Of a DNA stretch of 64,000 nt, positions 22,243 to 32,038 are shown piece by piece. Within the stretch, counting starts at the first letter, position 1, and every line of letters starts with the position of its first letter. The DNA comes from Hyphomicrobiales bacterium (GTDB lineage: Bacteria > Pseudomonadota > Alphaproteobacteria > Rhizobiales > Beijerinckiaceae): assembly GCA_930633525.1 (NCBI GenBank), contig CAKNFP010000001.1, positions 4,091,501 through 4,155,500 on the forward strand, given 5' to 3'. A program made the position numbers and the translations under genes. The notes beneath the pieces were generated by a model, which worked only from the letters and a program-made list of their open reading frames with translations, was not told the DNA's origin and did not search any database.

Positions 22243-23382
22243 TCAGGCTTTCGGCAGGAAAGCCGGATGCACGATGGCGCCGTCCCGCGTCAGGGCCGTG
22301 GCCTTGACGAGTTCGTCGTCCCAGTTCACGGCCAGCGCCTTCGATGCCTTGTCGATCAACGTCTCGGCAAAAGCGTAGAGGTTCTTGGCATAAAGGCTCG
22401 ATGCGGTTGCGGCGAGGCGGCCCGGCACGTTGAGATGCCCGACGATCTTCACGCCGTTCGGCGTCACCACCACTTCACCGGGAACCGCGCCCTCGACGTT
22501 GCCGCCACGCTCGACCGCGAGGTCGATGATCACCGAACCCGGCCGCATCGAGGCCACCATGGCCGCGGTGATCAGCTTCGGCGCGGGGCGGCCGGGGATC
22601 AACGCCGTCGTGATGACGATGTCCTGCTTGGAAATATGGCTCGCGGTCAGCTCGGCCTGCTTGGCCTGGTACTCGGCCGACATCTGCTTGGCATAGCCGC
22701 CAGCTGTCTCGGCCGCCTTGAACTCCTCGTCCTCGACGGCGATGAACTTGGCGCCGAGCGAGGCCACCTGCTCCTTGGCGGCAGGGCGCACGTCGGTCGC
22801 CGAGACGACCGCGCCCAGGCGTCGTGCCGTCGCGATAGCCTGAAGGCCGGCGACGCCCGCGCCCATGACGAAGGCGCGCGCGGCAGGAACGGTGCCCGCC
22901 GCCGTCATCATCATCGGCAAGGCGCGACCATATTCCGCCGCCGCATCGATGACCGCGCGGTAGCCGGCCAGATTGGCCTGCGAGGACAGGACGTCCATCA
23001 CCTGCGCGCGGGTGATGCGCGGCATGAATTCCATGGAAAAGGCCGAGATGCCGGCATCGGCCCAGGTCTTTACGGCTGCATCGTCACCATAAGGGTCAAG
23101 CACGGCGATCACGAGGGCGCCCCGCTTGATCAACGGCAGTTCGGTGGCGCTTGGCCGCCGCACCTTCAGCACCACATCGGCGCCGCTCAACGTCTCCTCG
23201 GGTGTCGCCGCGATACGCGCGCCGGCTTCCGTATAATCAGCATCGGTCAAGCCGGAGCGCAGGCCCGCCCCGCTCTGCACGACCACCTCGGCCCCGAGGC
23301 CCAGGAATTTCTTCACCGTCTCGGGCGTCGCGGCGACGCGGCCTTCATTCTGCTCGGTCTCGGCGGGGACGGCGATCAGCAT
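22243..23382 (-). CDS. pntAA: NAD(P) transhydrogenase subunit alpha, part 1
   Basis: The 379-residue NAD(H)-binding subunit is related to alanine dehydrogenase. It begins MLIAVPAETEQNEGRVAATPETV, has the dinucleotide-binding motif GAGVAGLQAIATARRLGAVVSATDVRP in the middle, and the C-terminal domain IPGRPAPKLITAAMVASMRPGSVIIDLA. It lacks the membrane part, encoded by the next gene. First gene of the pntAA-pntAB-pntB cluster; the small cytochrome oxidase subunit IV gene lies 214 bp upstream in the same direction. Confidence 0.96.
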   Translation of the reverse strand: MLIAVPAETEQNEGRVAATPETVKKFLGLGAEVVVQSGAGLRSGLTDADYTEAGARIAATPEETLSGADVVLKVRRPSATELPLIKRGALVIAVLDPYGDDAAVKTWADAGISAFSMEFMPRITRAQVMDVLSSQANLAGYRAVIDAAAEYGRALPMMMTAAGTVPAARAFVMGAGVAGLQAIATARRLGAVVSATDVRPAAKEQVASLGAKFIAVEDEEFKAAETAGGYAKQMSAEYQAKQAELTASHISKQDIVITTALIPGRPAPKLITAAMVASMRPGSVIIDLAVERGGNVEGAVPGEVVVTPNGVKIVGHLNVPGRLAATASSLYAKNLYAFAETLIDKASKALAVNWDDELVKATALTRDGAIVHPAFLPKA

Positions 23383-23596
23383 CGTTGAACCACTCCAGAA
23401 CGACGGTAACAGCGTGGGCGACGGCGAGAGATGGATAGTCGGCAATCAGGCACCAGCCGACAGTCTCTCCCGGAATACAGCAAAGGCGCGTCACGCGCCT
23501 CTAACCAATGGCGACACAGAGCGATCCATCCGCCTCGTGCAACTCATCACACGCGGCCGAAGACCTGACCCTGTCCATCGATCAGCGCGTTGCAAA

Positions 23597-23752
23597 TCAG
23601 AGGAGGAAGATCGCCATCAGGATGAGGATGGCACAGACCGCAATGGTTCCCCATTTCGCCCCGACGACGAAGCCTTGATAGGTGCGCTCGTGCTCACCGT
23701 AGTCCATCGCCGGCGGCGCATGGTGAGCTTTGGCTTCGGCGGCTTGGGCCAT
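23597..23752 (-). CDS. aa3-type cytochrome c oxidase subunit IV
   Basis: This 51-residue protein, shorter than most gene finders report, reads MAQAAEAKAHHAPPAMDYGE, then a conserved HERTYQGF segment, and ends in a single membrane helix (GTIAVCAILILMAIFLL). This is the bacterial aa3-type cytochrome oxidase subunit IV family, a one-helix accessory subunit. GAGGGAATATCC precedes the ATG. It is commonly encoded just upstream of pntAA in Rhizobiales, and both belong to inner-membrane energy metabolism. Confidence 0.88.
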   Translation of the reverse strand: MAQAAEAKAHHAPPAMDYGEHERTYQGFVVGAKWGTIAVCAILILMAIFLL

Positions 23753-23904
23753 GGATATTCCCTCAGGCTGCTGTCACGTTTCCTGGATGGGGCTTTACCC
23801 CATGCCAATGCGCCTTGCAACGCCTTATCGCCATTCAGAAATTGCAGCGCGCCATTGGGAATTGCGATAGCCGCGACAGGACGTCGTGTCCTCTCCGGAA
23901 CGCC

Positions 23905-25284
23905 TCAAGCCAGTCCGGTTTCCACCAGCGCCCTCGCCTGCCGGTCCTGCACGACTGCGAGATCAAAGTTTTCGATCTCGGCCTCGAACAGGCGATGGAA
24001 ATTCAACTCGGCCTTGAGGTGCAGGAAAACCGCTCCCAGGCCGATCGCAGCGCGGTCCATGAAGACGAATTCGCGCGGTATGCGCACCGGGCCCTTCTCC
24101 TTCAGCGCCTGTTTGACGCGCCAGGCCTCGCGCCGGCCATATTCCCCCGGCGCCACCCCATCGGCGATCGTCCGCACGCGATCGTCGAGCAGCGGGCCGT
24201 AGATGAAGCGCGCCCACATGTTCAGCACACTGATGAGATCGCGGGTGAGCCCCCGGAAGCCCCAGGTTTCATAGGCCTGCACCACGCGCTCCTCGTCACC
24301 TCCCAGGAGTCCGCGATAAAGATCCACAACGCCGCCGACGAAGGCCGGCGGGAAGATCCGGATGCAGCCGTAGTCCAGGAGATTGATGCCTTGCGCGTCG
24401 TTGTCGGCACCGCCGCGGAACACGGTGTAGTTGCCGAGATGCGGATCGCCGTGGATGACGCCATAATGGCTGAAGGGATGCCACCAGGCGCGGAACATCA
24501 CGGTGGCGAGCCTGTTGCGGGTGTCGAGCGACGCGTGCCGGAAATCGAGCATCCGCTCGCCTTGCAGCCAGTCCAGCGTCAGAAGCCGCCCGGTCGAGAG
24601 GTCCGCATGGACGCGCGGCACGCGTACATCAGGCACATCGGCCAGCATGAGCCGATAGAGCGCGGCATGCTTCGCCTCGCGGCGATAATCCAGCTCCTCA
24701 CGCAGGCGCGCGCCGATCTCGGTGGCGATCTCGCGCGTATCGATCGAGGGATTGAAGCGTCGCTGAAGCTTCATGATGAAGCCAAGCTGCACGAGGTCCG
24801 CCTCCACCGCCGACTGCATGTCAGGATACTGCAGCTTGCAGGCGAGCGCCGTGCCGCCATGGGCGGTGGCGCGATGCACCTGGCCAAGCGACGCCGCCGC
24901 CGCCGGTTTCAGATCGAAGGACGCGAAGCGGCCGGCCCAATCCGGCCCGAGCTCACTCATCATGCGCCGTTTCACGAAGGCCGCCCCCATGGGCGGGGCT
25001 TCCGCCTGCAGCTTCTGCAGCTCGGTCGCATATTCCGGTGGCAAGGCATCGGGAATGGTGGAGAGGAGCTGGGCCACCTTCATCAGCGGCCCCTTGAGGC
25101 CGCCTAGGGCGCGCATCAGCTCCCCGGCATTCTGCTCGCGATCGGTTGTCAGTCCAAGCGCCCGGGCACCGGCAAGCTTTGCCGCGATGCCTCCGACGTC
25201 GCGCCCGACCCGGGCATAGCGTGCAGCCCGCGCCGAAAGGCGGTTCGCTTCCCGATCGGCCTTGGGACTGTCGCTATCCTGCAT
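23905..25284 (-). CDS. ABC1/UbiB-family atypical protein kinase
   Basis: The 459-residue protein belongs to the ABC1/ADCK/UbiB family, linked to ubiquinone metabolism and lipid-dependent ATPase activity. Diagnostic parts are the KxGQ-region equivalent (LMKVAQLLSTIPDALPPEY), the alanine-rich loop AAAASLGQVHRA, the ALACKLQYP lysine segment, the catalytic-loop-like VIHGDPHLGNY and the metal-binding LLDYGCIR. No C-terminal membrane helices are seen, unlike UbiB of E. coli. Start ATG 25284 has GGGAG 7 bases upstream; a longer in-frame start lacks this. Confidence 0.88.
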   Translation of the reverse strand: MQDSDSPKADREANRLSARAARYARVGRDVGGIAAKLAGARALGLTTDREQNAGELMRALGGLKGPLMKVAQLLSTIPDALPPEYATELQKLQAEAPPMGAAFVKRRMMSELGPDWAGRFASFDLKPAAAASLGQVHRATAHGGTALACKLQYPDMQSAVEADLVQLGFIMKLQRRFNPSIDTREIATEIGARLREELDYRREAKHAALYRLMLADVPDVRVPRVHADLSTGRLLTLDWLQGERMLDFRHASLDTRNRLATVMFRAWWHPFSHYGVIHGDPHLGNYTVFRGGADNDAQGINLLDYGCIRIFPPAFVGGVVDLYRGLLGGDEERVVQAYETWGFRGLTRDLISVLNMWARFIYGPLLDDRVRTIADGVAPGEYGRREAWRVKQALKEKGPVRIPREFVFMDRAAIGLGAVFLHLKAELNFHRLFEAEIENFDLAVVQDRQARALVETGLA

Positions 25285-25367
25285 CAAGAATTCTCCCAGC
25301 GAACCTCTGAGAGATAAGCGCCGGGAGAGCAATTGTCAGGGCGTGGTGACAGATTGATATGCGTTAT

Positions 25368-25396
25368 CCCCTTCCCGCACGCGGGAAGGGGGTTTT
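25368..25396. terminator. Perfect 11-bp hairpin after clpB
   Basis: CCCCTTCCCGC (25368-25378) pairs perfectly with GCGGGAAGGGG (25381-25391). It lies 20 bases after the clpB stop in clpB's direction of transcription. The U tract (TTTT) is on the plus-strand side, so for clpB it would be a stability or factor-dependent end rather than a classic terminator. Confidence 0.55.
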
Positions 25397-25410
25397 CCGG
25401 CCTCGAAGCC

Positions 25411-28035
25411 TCAGTTCAGCGCGACGCCCACTGGCCGGCGCGTCTCGGCTGCCGGGAAGTCACCGATGGTGAGCCCACTGGGCCCGGCCACGATCGGCAC
25501 AGTCTCCCCGTCCTTGATCGAGCCCGCGAGGATCAGCTCGGCCAACGGATCCTGCACGTTCTTCTGGATCGTCCGCTTCAGCGGGCGAGCACCGTAAGCC
25601 GGGTCATAGCCCTTGTCGGCGAGCCATTCACGGGCGGTCTCATCGAGCTCGAGCGTGATCTTGCGATCCTCCAGGAGCTTGGCGAGCCGCTTGAGCTGGA
25701 TATCGACAATGGCACCCATCTGCTCCTTCTTGAGCCTGTGGAATAGGATGATCTCGTCCACGCGGTTCAGGAACTCCGGCCGGAAGTGGGCGCGCACAAC
25801 GCCCATCACCTCCTCGCGCACGGCCTCGGAATCCTCGCCCGCCTTCTGGTTGACGAGATATTCGGCACCGAGGTTCGAGGTCATGACGATAAGCGTGTTG
25901 CGGAAGTCCACCGTACGCCCCTGCCCGTCCGTCAGACGCCCGTCGTCGAGCACCTGCAGGAGCACGTTGAAGACGTCCGGATGGGCTTTCTCGACCTCGT
26001 CGAACAGCACGACCTGATAAGGCCGGCGCCGCACGGCCTCCGTCAGGGCACCGCCCTCCTCATAGCCGACATAACCGGGAGGGGCGCCGATGAGGCGGGC
26101 CACCGAGTGCTTCTCCATGTATTCCGACATGTCGAGGCGCACGAGGGCGGTCTCATCGTCGAACAGGAAAGCCGCGAGCGCCTTGGTCAGCTCGGTCTTG
26201 CCCACGCCCGTCGGCCCGAGGAACATGAAGGAGCCGATCGGCCGGTTCGGATCCTGCAGCCCGGCGCGGGCGCGGCGCACCGCGGTGGACACGGCCTCGA
26301 CCGCCTCCTCCTGTCCCACGACACGCTTGGCGAGCTGGTCCTCCATCTTCAGGAGCTTTTCCCTCTCGCCTTCCAGCATCTTGTCGACAGGCACGCCGGT
26401 CCAGCGCGAGACGACCTGGGCGATGTTGTCCGGCGTCACCGCCTCCTGCACCACGCCGCCCTGGCCGCTGCCTTCCCGTTCCTCGGTATCGGCCAGCTCC
26501 TTCTCCAAGCCGGGAATGATGCCATAGGCGAGTTCGCCCGCACGCTGGTACTGGCCCTGTCGCTGCGCGATAGCGAGCTCGTTGCGCGCCTCGTCGAGCT
26601 TCTTCTTGAGATCGGCCGCCTTGCCGAGCTTGTCCTTCTCCGACTGCCACTTGGCCGTCAGGGCAGAGGACCTCTCCTCCAGATCCGCCAGTTCCTTGTC
26701 CAGCCGCACGAGCCGGTCCTTGGAGGCCGCGTCGTTCTCCTTCTTCAACGCCTCGGATTCGATTTTCAAGCGAACGATCTCGCGATCGATCGAGTCGAGC
26801 TCCTCGGGCTTTGAATCGACCTGCATCCTCAGCCTGGCTGCCGCCTCATCCACGAGGTCGATCGCCTTGTCCGGCAGGAAGCGGTCGGTGATGTAACGGT
26901 TCGACAAGGTCGCGGCGGCGACAAGGGCCGAATCCTGGATGCGCACGCCGTGGTGCTGCTCGTACTTCTCCTTGATGCCGCGCAGGATCGAGACCGTATC
27001 CTCCACCGTCGGCTCGGAAACGAAGACAGGCTGGAAACGCCGGGCCAGCGCCGCGTCCTTCTCCACATGCTTGCGATATTCATCGAGCGTGGTCGCGCCG
27101 ACGCAATGCAGCTCGCCGCGGGCGAGCGCCGGCTTCAGGAGATTAGAGGCATCCATGGCGCCATCAGCCTTGCCGGCTCCGACGAGCGTATGCATCTCGT
27201 CGATGAACAGGATGATCCCGCCCTCGGCCGCCTGGACTTCCGACAGGACGCCCTTCAGGCGCTCCTCGAACTCGCCGCGATATTTCGCGCCAGCGATCAG
27301 CGCGCCCATGTCGAGCGCCAGCAACTGCTTGTCCTTCAGGCTCTCCGGCACGTCGCCGTCGACGATGCGCTTGGCCAAGCCTTCCACAATCGCCGTCTTG
27401 CCGACGCCGGGCTCGCCAATGAGTACCGGGTTGTTCTTCGTGCGCCGCGACAGCACCTGGATGGTGCGGCGGATCTCCTCGTCACGGCCGATGACCGGAT
27501 CGATCTTGCCGTCACGCGCCGCCTGGGTCAGGTCCCGCGCATATTTCTTGAGCGCATCATAGGCATTCTCAGCCGACGCGTTGTCGGCCGTCCGGCCCTT
27601 GCGCAGCGCATTGATCGCCGCATTCAGGCTCTGCGCGGTCACGCCAGCCTCGGCCAAAGCCTTTCCGGCCTCGTTATCCTTCTCGACGGCGAGCGCGAGC
27701 AGCAGCCGCTCGACCGTGACGAAGCTGTCGCCCGCCTTGTCGGCCGCCTTCTCCGCCTGATCGAAGACCCGCGCCAGCGCCGGCGACAGATAGATCTGTC
27801 CGGAGCCGCCCTGCACCTTCGGCAGCTTGGCAAGTGCCTGTTCGACGGCGCTCAAGGCCAGCCGTGACTGACCGCCCGCCCTGTCGATAAGGCCTGCCGC
27901 GAGCCCTTCGGAATCATCCAACAGCACCTTCAGGAGGTGCTCCGGCGTGAACTGCTGATGCCCTTCTCTCAGTGCAAGTGACTGAGCAGACTGAAGAAAG
28001 CCCTTTGCCCGATCGGTGTACTTATCAATATTCAT
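25411..28035 (-). CDS. clpB: ATP-dependent disaggregase ClpB
   Basis: ClpB is the AAA+ chaperone that pulls proteins out of aggregates together with DnaK. The 874-residue protein has the Clp N domain ([27 protein letters not shown]), a first AAA module with [15 protein letters not shown], the coiled-coil middle domain (residues ~400-530), a second AAA module with [15 protein letters not shown], and a C-terminal small domain. The middle domain distinguishes it from ClpA/ClpC. ATG 28035 has GGAGCAGG upstream. A heat-shock-type promoter is visible about 120 bases upstream. Confidence 0.97.
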   Translation of the reverse strand: MNIDKYTDRAKGFLQSAQSLALREGHQQFTPEHLLKVLLDDSEGLAAGLIDRAGGQSRLALSAVEQALAKLPKVQGGSGQIYLSPALARVFDQAEKAADKAGDSFVTVERLLLALAVEKDNEAGKALAEAGVTAQSLNAAINALRKGRTADNASAENAYDALKKYARDLTQAARDGKIDPVIGRDEEIRRTIQVLSRRTKNNPVLIGEPGVGKTAIVEGLAKRIVDGDVPESLKDKQLLALDMGALIAGAKYRGEFEERLKGVLSEVQAAEGGIILFIDEMHTLVGAGKADGAMDASNLLKPALARGELHCVGATTLDEYRKHVEKDAALARRFQPVFVSEPTVEDTVSILRGIKEKYEQHHGVRIQDSALVAAATLSNRYITDRFLPDKAIDLVDEAAARLRMQVDSKPEELDSIDREIVRLKIESEALKKENDAASKDRLVRLDKELADLEERSSALTAKWQSEKDKLGKAADLKKKLDEARNELAIAQRQGQYQRAGELAYGIIPGLEKELADTEEREGSGQGGVVQEAVTPDNIAQVVSRWTGVPVDKMLEGEREKLLKMEDQLAKRVVGQEEAVEAVSTAVRRARAGLQDPNRPIGSFMFLGPTGVGKTELTKALAAFLFDDETALVRLDMSEYMEKHSVARLIGAPPGYVGYEEGGALTEAVRRRPYQVVLFDEVEKAHPDVFNVLLQVLDDGRLTDGQGRTVDFRNTLIVMTSNLGAEYLVNQKAGEDSEAVREEVMGVVRAHFRPEFLNRVDEIILFHRLKKEQMGAIVDIQLKRLAKLLEDRKITLELDETAREWLADKGYDPAYGARPLKRTIQKNVQDPLAELILAGSIKDGETVPIVAGPSGLTIGDFPAAETRRPVGVALN

Positions 28036-28150
28036 GTCCTGCTCCCGCTCCGGCAGCGGCGCCCCCGAGAGGCGCGCCGACACCCGCGAAGGATTGCCCC
28101 GCGGGTTGAGCCGCGCCAGGCACCGCCCCCATCGGCGGGGTCGGCGAAGC

Positions 28151-28180
28151 TGATGTAGTGTTGTAAATCAGTAACACAAG
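28151..28180 (-). promoter_or_regulatory. Probable RpoH (heat-shock) promoter of clpB
   Basis: On the minus strand CTTG (28177-28180) and CTACATCA (28151-28158) are separated by 18 bases, close to the alphaproteobacterial RpoH pattern CTTG-N17/18-CYTATNT. The predicted 5' UTR of clpB would be about 110 bases. The rest of the 360-bp gap 28036-28395 holds only the DUF4167 terminator. Confidence 0.55.
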
Positions 28181-28323
28181 TGGCCATCCCTGCGCGACGA
28201 CCGGATATTGCCGACGATACCGCGATAATTCCAGCGGCATCGGCCGGAGCCGGAGTCTGGCCGGGAGCGTCTGAAGACGCCGAGCATCACACTACCGCCT
28301 TGGCCATCAAAAGATCCAGACAA

Positions 28324-28352
28324 CAAAAAAGGGAGGGCCCCAGGCCCTCCCT
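28324..28352 (-). terminator. Terminator of the DUF4167 gene
   Basis: Reading leftward, GAGGGAGGGCC pairs with GGCCCTCCC and is followed by TTTTTTGTTG, a canonical factor-independent terminator about 45 bases after the DUF4167 stop. Confidence 0.85.
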
Positions 28353-28395
28353 CGTCATCATGCCGATATGCGACGCCAAGGCCGCAGGCGGCTTA

Positions 28396-29553
28396 TCAAT
28401 CGCCGAGCGGCAGCACACTCTCGTCGCTATCCGCGTCTTCTTCCGTGGCCGCACGGCGCTTCGGGCGCCCGCGCGTTGCCCGCGGAGCGGGCGTGGCTGG
28501 CGCTTCGGCCTCGACTGTCGTCGCTTTGCGGGTGCGGCGCGCGCGCGGAGCAGGCGCCTCGGCCTCCTCGGCGGCAGCCGGAGCCTCGGCCCGAGGCTCG
28601 ACCTTCGCCGGAGTCTCCTTCGGAGCAACAGTCTTCGCAGCAGCGCGAGCGCGGGGCCGCTCCACCGGCGCAGGAGCCTCAACGACTTCCGGCGCTTCAT
28701 CCACCACTTCCGGCGGCTGCCGCAGGGGCGCCGTCAGAAAGGCCGGCAGCACACCCTGCCCGTTCGCACCCGCATCGCCCGCCTGGGCATCGTCGTTGCG
28801 GCGCGGTCCACGAAACCGCTCGCGACGGTCCTGACGGTCGCCCCGGTCCTGACGATCATTGTTGCGATCCTGGCGCTCGCCGCGCTCCACACGATCCGGG
28901 CGTTCCACACGATCAGGGCGATCCTGACGCTCGCCGCGAGCCTGCCGGTCCCCACGATCCTGACGCTCGTAGCGATCGCCCCGGTCCTGACGATCATTGT
29001 TGCGATCCTGGCGCTCCCCACGATCCTGGCGTTCTCCACGATCTTGGCGCTCGCCCCGGTCCTGACGATCAGTCCGATCACCACGATCCTGGCGTTCGCC
29101 GCGCTCTTGACGCTCGCCGCGCTCTTGGCGCCCCTGATGAGGTTGCGCCGGCGCATAGGGCTGCTCGTCGTAGGAGCCGCGCACGTCGGGCTGCGGCGCC
29201 CCATAATCCGAAGGTTGCTGCGAGCCGTAGCCGTAACCGCCCTCTTCGGGGCCATCGCCCTCGTCGCGCTCATCGTCATAGGCGCGCGGAAAGGTGCCAT
29301 AGGTCTGTTGAAACTGAGCCTGCGCAGCGGCAATGAGCCGGTAATAGTGTTCGGCGTGCTGCAGGTAGTTCTCGGCCGATACCGGATCACCGGAGGCCTG
29401 CGCATCGCGTGACAACTGCGCATATTTTTCGGCGATATGCTGGGCTGTGCCCCTGATCTTCACATCCGGTCCGTTGGACTCGTATGTCCGTGTCAAAGGA
29501 TTGGGGCCCTTACGATTCCGGCCCCGCATGCGCCTGTTTTGACCTGGTCTCAT
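28396..29553 (-). CDS. DUF4167 domain protein with DR-rich repeat region
   Basis: The 385-residue protein begins MRPGQNRRMRGRNRKG and contains the DUF4167 domain in its first ~80 residues (GPDVKIRGTAQHIAEKYAQLSRDAQASGDPVSAENYLQHAEHYYRLI is its hallmark region, cited here by start PDVKIRG and end EHYYRLI). This family is confined to alphaproteobacteria and has no established function. Residues ~145-270 are built of repeated QDRGER/QDRGDR hexapeptides, a highly charged disordered segment that resembles RNA-binding or phase-separating tails. The C terminus is Ala/Pro/Glu-rich. The ATG at 29553 gives the conserved family N terminus. Confidence 0.88.
   Translation of the reverse strand: MRPGQNRRMRGRNRKGPNPLTRTYESNGPDVKIRGTAQHIAEKYAQLSRDAQASGDPVSAENYLQHAEHYYRLIAAAQAQFQQTYGTFPRAYDDERDEGDGPEEGGYGYGSQQPSDYGAPQPDVRGSYDEQPYAPAQPHQGRQERGERQERGERQDRGDRTDRQDRGERQDRGERQDRGERQDRNNDRQDRGDRYERQDRGDRQARGERQDRPDRVERPDRVERGERQDRNNDRQDRGDRQDRRERFRGPRRNDDAQAGDAGANGQGVLPAFLTAPLRQPPEVVDEAPEVVEAPAPVERPRARAAAKTVAPKETPAKVEPRAEAPAAAEEAEAPAPRARRTRKATTVEAEAPATPAPRATRGRPKRRAATEEDADSDESVLPLGD
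28830..29140. repeat. Coding repeat, 18-bp (hexapeptide) units
   Basis: Within the DUF4167 gene the sequence consists of imperfect 18-bp units coding QDRG(E/D)R. A longer block of about 40 bases (coding RQDRNNDRQDRGDR) occurs twice, near 28840 and 28980, showing recent internal duplication. Confidence 0.8.
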
Positions 29554-29960
29554 CGACTGTCTCTGGATATGGATAAAAAACCACGCGCGGCAATCGCCCG
29601 CGTTCAAACGCGCCAGCCGCCAGTGGCGGAGAATGCGCGCTTATTCAGTCAGCGCCGTAGCTGAAACCCCCGAAGGTTCAGTCAGCCACCCTTGTGTTCA
29701 TATTGCGGATGCCGATCCCAAGGTGATACGACAAGGCCTCACCAGCAGCGAATTATTCGACCTGAGGTCTGCGCGCAACATCAAAGCTGCCCGCCATCCA
29801 CCGCACCGGAGATTCTGATTCGCACTTCTCGCGGAGGTCTACTCCTTGCGGAACCGACAGGATCCGCATGACCCTTTATCTTTTGCCGCTAAGCGCAATT
29901 CCTAAAAGTCACACTAACGTCTTTACCCTATTCAGCCAAGCCATTTTTGCAAGATCACCA
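29554..29960. other. Intergenic stretch between DUF4167 and prmC
   Basis: No supported gene in these 407 bp. The part from about 29820 to 29950 is relatively AT-rich (runs such as TTTATCTTTTGCC). On the minus strand it should contain the DUF4167 promoter; I see no confident -35/-10 pair. Confidence 0.4.
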
Positions 29961-30887
29961 TCATGTTGATCGGTGCATATCGCCCGTATCGCGATCGGGT
30001 GTTGCGTGAATGACACGCTCGATTCCCGCGAGATCGCGGACCGCAACCCAGTGGACAAAGCCATATCCGGCAAGCAAACGGCCCACATCGCCCGCCTGTC
30101 CGGCCCCTACCTCGACGAGGCAGTGCCCGTCCGGACGCAGCAAACGCCGCGCTTCGGCGCCCACGCGCCAATAGGCCGCAAGTCCATCCGGCCCGCCATC
30201 GAGGGCGAGCCGCGGATCGTGGAGCCTCACATCAGGCGCGAGGTCGTCGATGTCAGCTGTTTCGATATAGGGGGGATTGGAGACGATCAGATCGAAGGGT
30301 GCCGCGATGGCAGAAGCCCAGTCCCCGACGAGGAAAGCGGCGCGCGCGCCTACTCCGTTCATCGCAGCGTTGTAGCGCGCCATGCGCGCGGCTTCCGGTG
30401 AAAGATCGATGCCGACGCCCGTGGCCGCGGGCAGCTCGCTCAAAAGGGCGGTCAGAATGCAGCCCGAGCCCGTGCCGAGATCGAGAATGCGCGTCGGGCT
30501 GTCAGCCCGCCCCTCTCCGCGGATGGCCCGAAGCGCGGCTTCCACCAGCGTTTCTGTATCGGGACGCGGTACCAGCGTCGCCCCGGACAAGGCAAAAGGC
30601 AGTCCCCAGAACTCCTGCATGCCACAAATACGCGCGACCGGCTCGAACCCCAGACGTCGCGCCACCATGTCGGCAAGCGGGGATGCGGCCAGTCCGATCG
30701 CCACATCCGGTTTCGTCGAGAGATCGAGGGGGGTAATGTCGAGCGCCCTGCACAGCAACACCCGCGCATCCAGTGCCGGCGTATCGAGACCCGCCATGGA
30801 AAAGGCCTCAGTCATCCGGCGCCTTGCCTCCCCGCGCGTCGTGGCAGGGGTTATCCAGCTATCAACCGGCCAGGTCGGGGGCGTCAT
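29961..30887 (-). CDS. prmC: Peptide chain release factor N5-glutamine methyltransferase
   Basis: PrmC methylates the glutamine of the GGQ motif in release factors RF1/RF2. The 308-residue protein has the helical N-terminal substrate-binding domain, the SAM motif [18 protein letters not shown] near residue 120 and the catalytic NPPY motif ([13 protein letters not shown]). Its ATG overlaps the prfA stop by 4 bases (ATGA), the usual prfA-prmC operon with its own substrate. Confidence 0.95.
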   Translation of the reverse strand: MTPPTWPVDSWITPATTRGEARRRMTEAFSMAGLDTPALDARVLLCRALDITPLDLSTKPDVAIGLAASPLADMVARRLGFEPVARICGMQEFWGLPFALSGATLVPRPDTETLVEAALRAIRGEGRADSPTRILDLGTGSGCILTALLSELPAATGVGIDLSPEAARMARYNAAMNGVGARAAFLVGDWASAIAAPFDLIVSNPPYIETADIDDLAPDVRLHDPRLALDGGPDGLAAYWRVGAEARRLLRPDGHCLVEVGAGQAGDVGRLLAGYGFVHWVAVRDLAGIERVIHATPDRDTGDMHRST

Positions 30888-31972
30888 TCTCCCTCGGCCA
30901 GCAAAGCCGCCTGATGCGCCGCGGTCAGGGCATCGACGACCTCGTCCAAAGCCGTCCCCATCATCATCTCGTCGAGCTTGTAGAGCGTGAGGCCGATGCG
31001 GTGATCAGTCACCCGCCCCTGCGGGAAGTTGTAGGTGCGAATGCGCTCCGAACGGTCACCGGAGCCAACTTGTGACCGCCTGTCCGCGGCGCGGGCCGCA
31101 TCCTTCTGCTGGCGCTGCATGTCGTAAAGCCGCGAGCGCAGCACGCCCATGGCCTTGGCGCGGTTACGGTGCTGGGAGCGCTCGTCCTGCACCACGACCG
31201 CGATGCCGGTGGGGATGTGGGTGATGCGCACGGCCGATTCCGTCTTGTTGACGTGCTGGCCGCCAGCGCCCTGTGCCCGCATGGTGTCGATCTTGAGGTC
31301 GCTTTCATCGATAGCGATGTCGACGTCCTCGGCCTCCGGCAGCACGGCCACGGTGGCCGCCGAGGTATGAATGCGCCCCGAGGCCTCGGTGTCCGGCACG
31401 CGCTGGACCCGATGAGCGCCGGATTCGAACTTGAGGCGCGCGAAGACGCCCCGCCCCCGAATTTCGGCAATGACTTCCTTGTAGCCGCCGACCGTTCCCT
31501 CGCTTTCGGACAGGATCTCGACCTTCCAGCCCTTCAGGTCGGCATAGCGGGAGTACATCCGGAACAGATCGCCGGCAAAGAGCGCGGCCTCGTCACCGCC
31601 CGTGCCGGCGCGCACCTCGAGAATGGCACTTTTCTCATCCGCCTCGTCCTTGGGGATGAGGAGCAAGCGCAGGGCGAGCGCCGCCGCCTCGGCCGCGGCA
31701 TCCGCATCCGCCTGCTCCTCCTCGGCGAGGGCCCTCATCTCCGCGTCCGTCGCCGGATCGTTCAACAGGGCCTCGATATCCTCGGCATTGCGGACGGCCG
31801 CCTGAAAATCACGGATCGCGGCAACCACGGGGTCGAGCTCCGACAATTCCCGCGACAAAGCCACGAAATCATCGGTATCCCCGCCCGCCGCAAGCGTGGC
31901 CGTGAGAATATCGTGCCGCTGCAGGATCGCCGCGAGCTTGTCCTGGGGAACCATGGTGCTGGACTGGGTCAT
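30884..31972 (-). CDS. prfA: Peptide chain release factor 1
   Basis: RF1 ends translation at UAA and UAG codons. The ~362-residue protein carries the GGQ catalytic motif ([20 protein letters not shown]) and a codon-recognition domain with [13 protein letters not shown] upstream of it. The anticodon-like tripeptide region lies in SGRIHTS-flanking sequence (PDTEASGR). The exact start is unsure: GTG 31984, ATG 31972 and ATG 31954 are all in frame and none has a good ribosome binding site. It overlaps prmC. Confidence 0.93.
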   Translation of the reverse strand: MTQSSTMVPQDKLAAILQRHDILTATLAAGGDTDDFVALSRELSELDPVVAAIRDFQAAVRNAEDIEALLNDPATDAEMRALAEEEQADADAAAEAAALALRLLLIPKDEADEKSAILEVRAGTGGDEAALFAGDLFRMYSRYADLKGWKVEILSESEGTVGGYKEVIAEIRGRGVFARLKFESGAHRVQRVPDTEASGRIHTSAATVAVLPEAEDVDIAIDESDLKIDTMRAQGAGGQHVNKTESAVRITHIPTGIAVVVQDERSQHRNRAKAMGVLRSRLYDMQRQQKDAARAADRRSQVGSGDRSERIRTYNFPQGRVTDHRIGLTLYKLDEMMMGTALDEVVDALTAAHQAALLAEGE

Positions 31973-32038
31973 GAGGAAGGGCACATAAGTGCGACGCGGC
32001 CTTTACGCCAGTGGTTTTTCATGGCCGGTCAGGCGGAT

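Noticed and set aside
28830..29140. Repeat array considered as a CRISPR
   Set aside because: Units are 18-bp in-frame coding repeats without spacers, inside a conserved protein gene.
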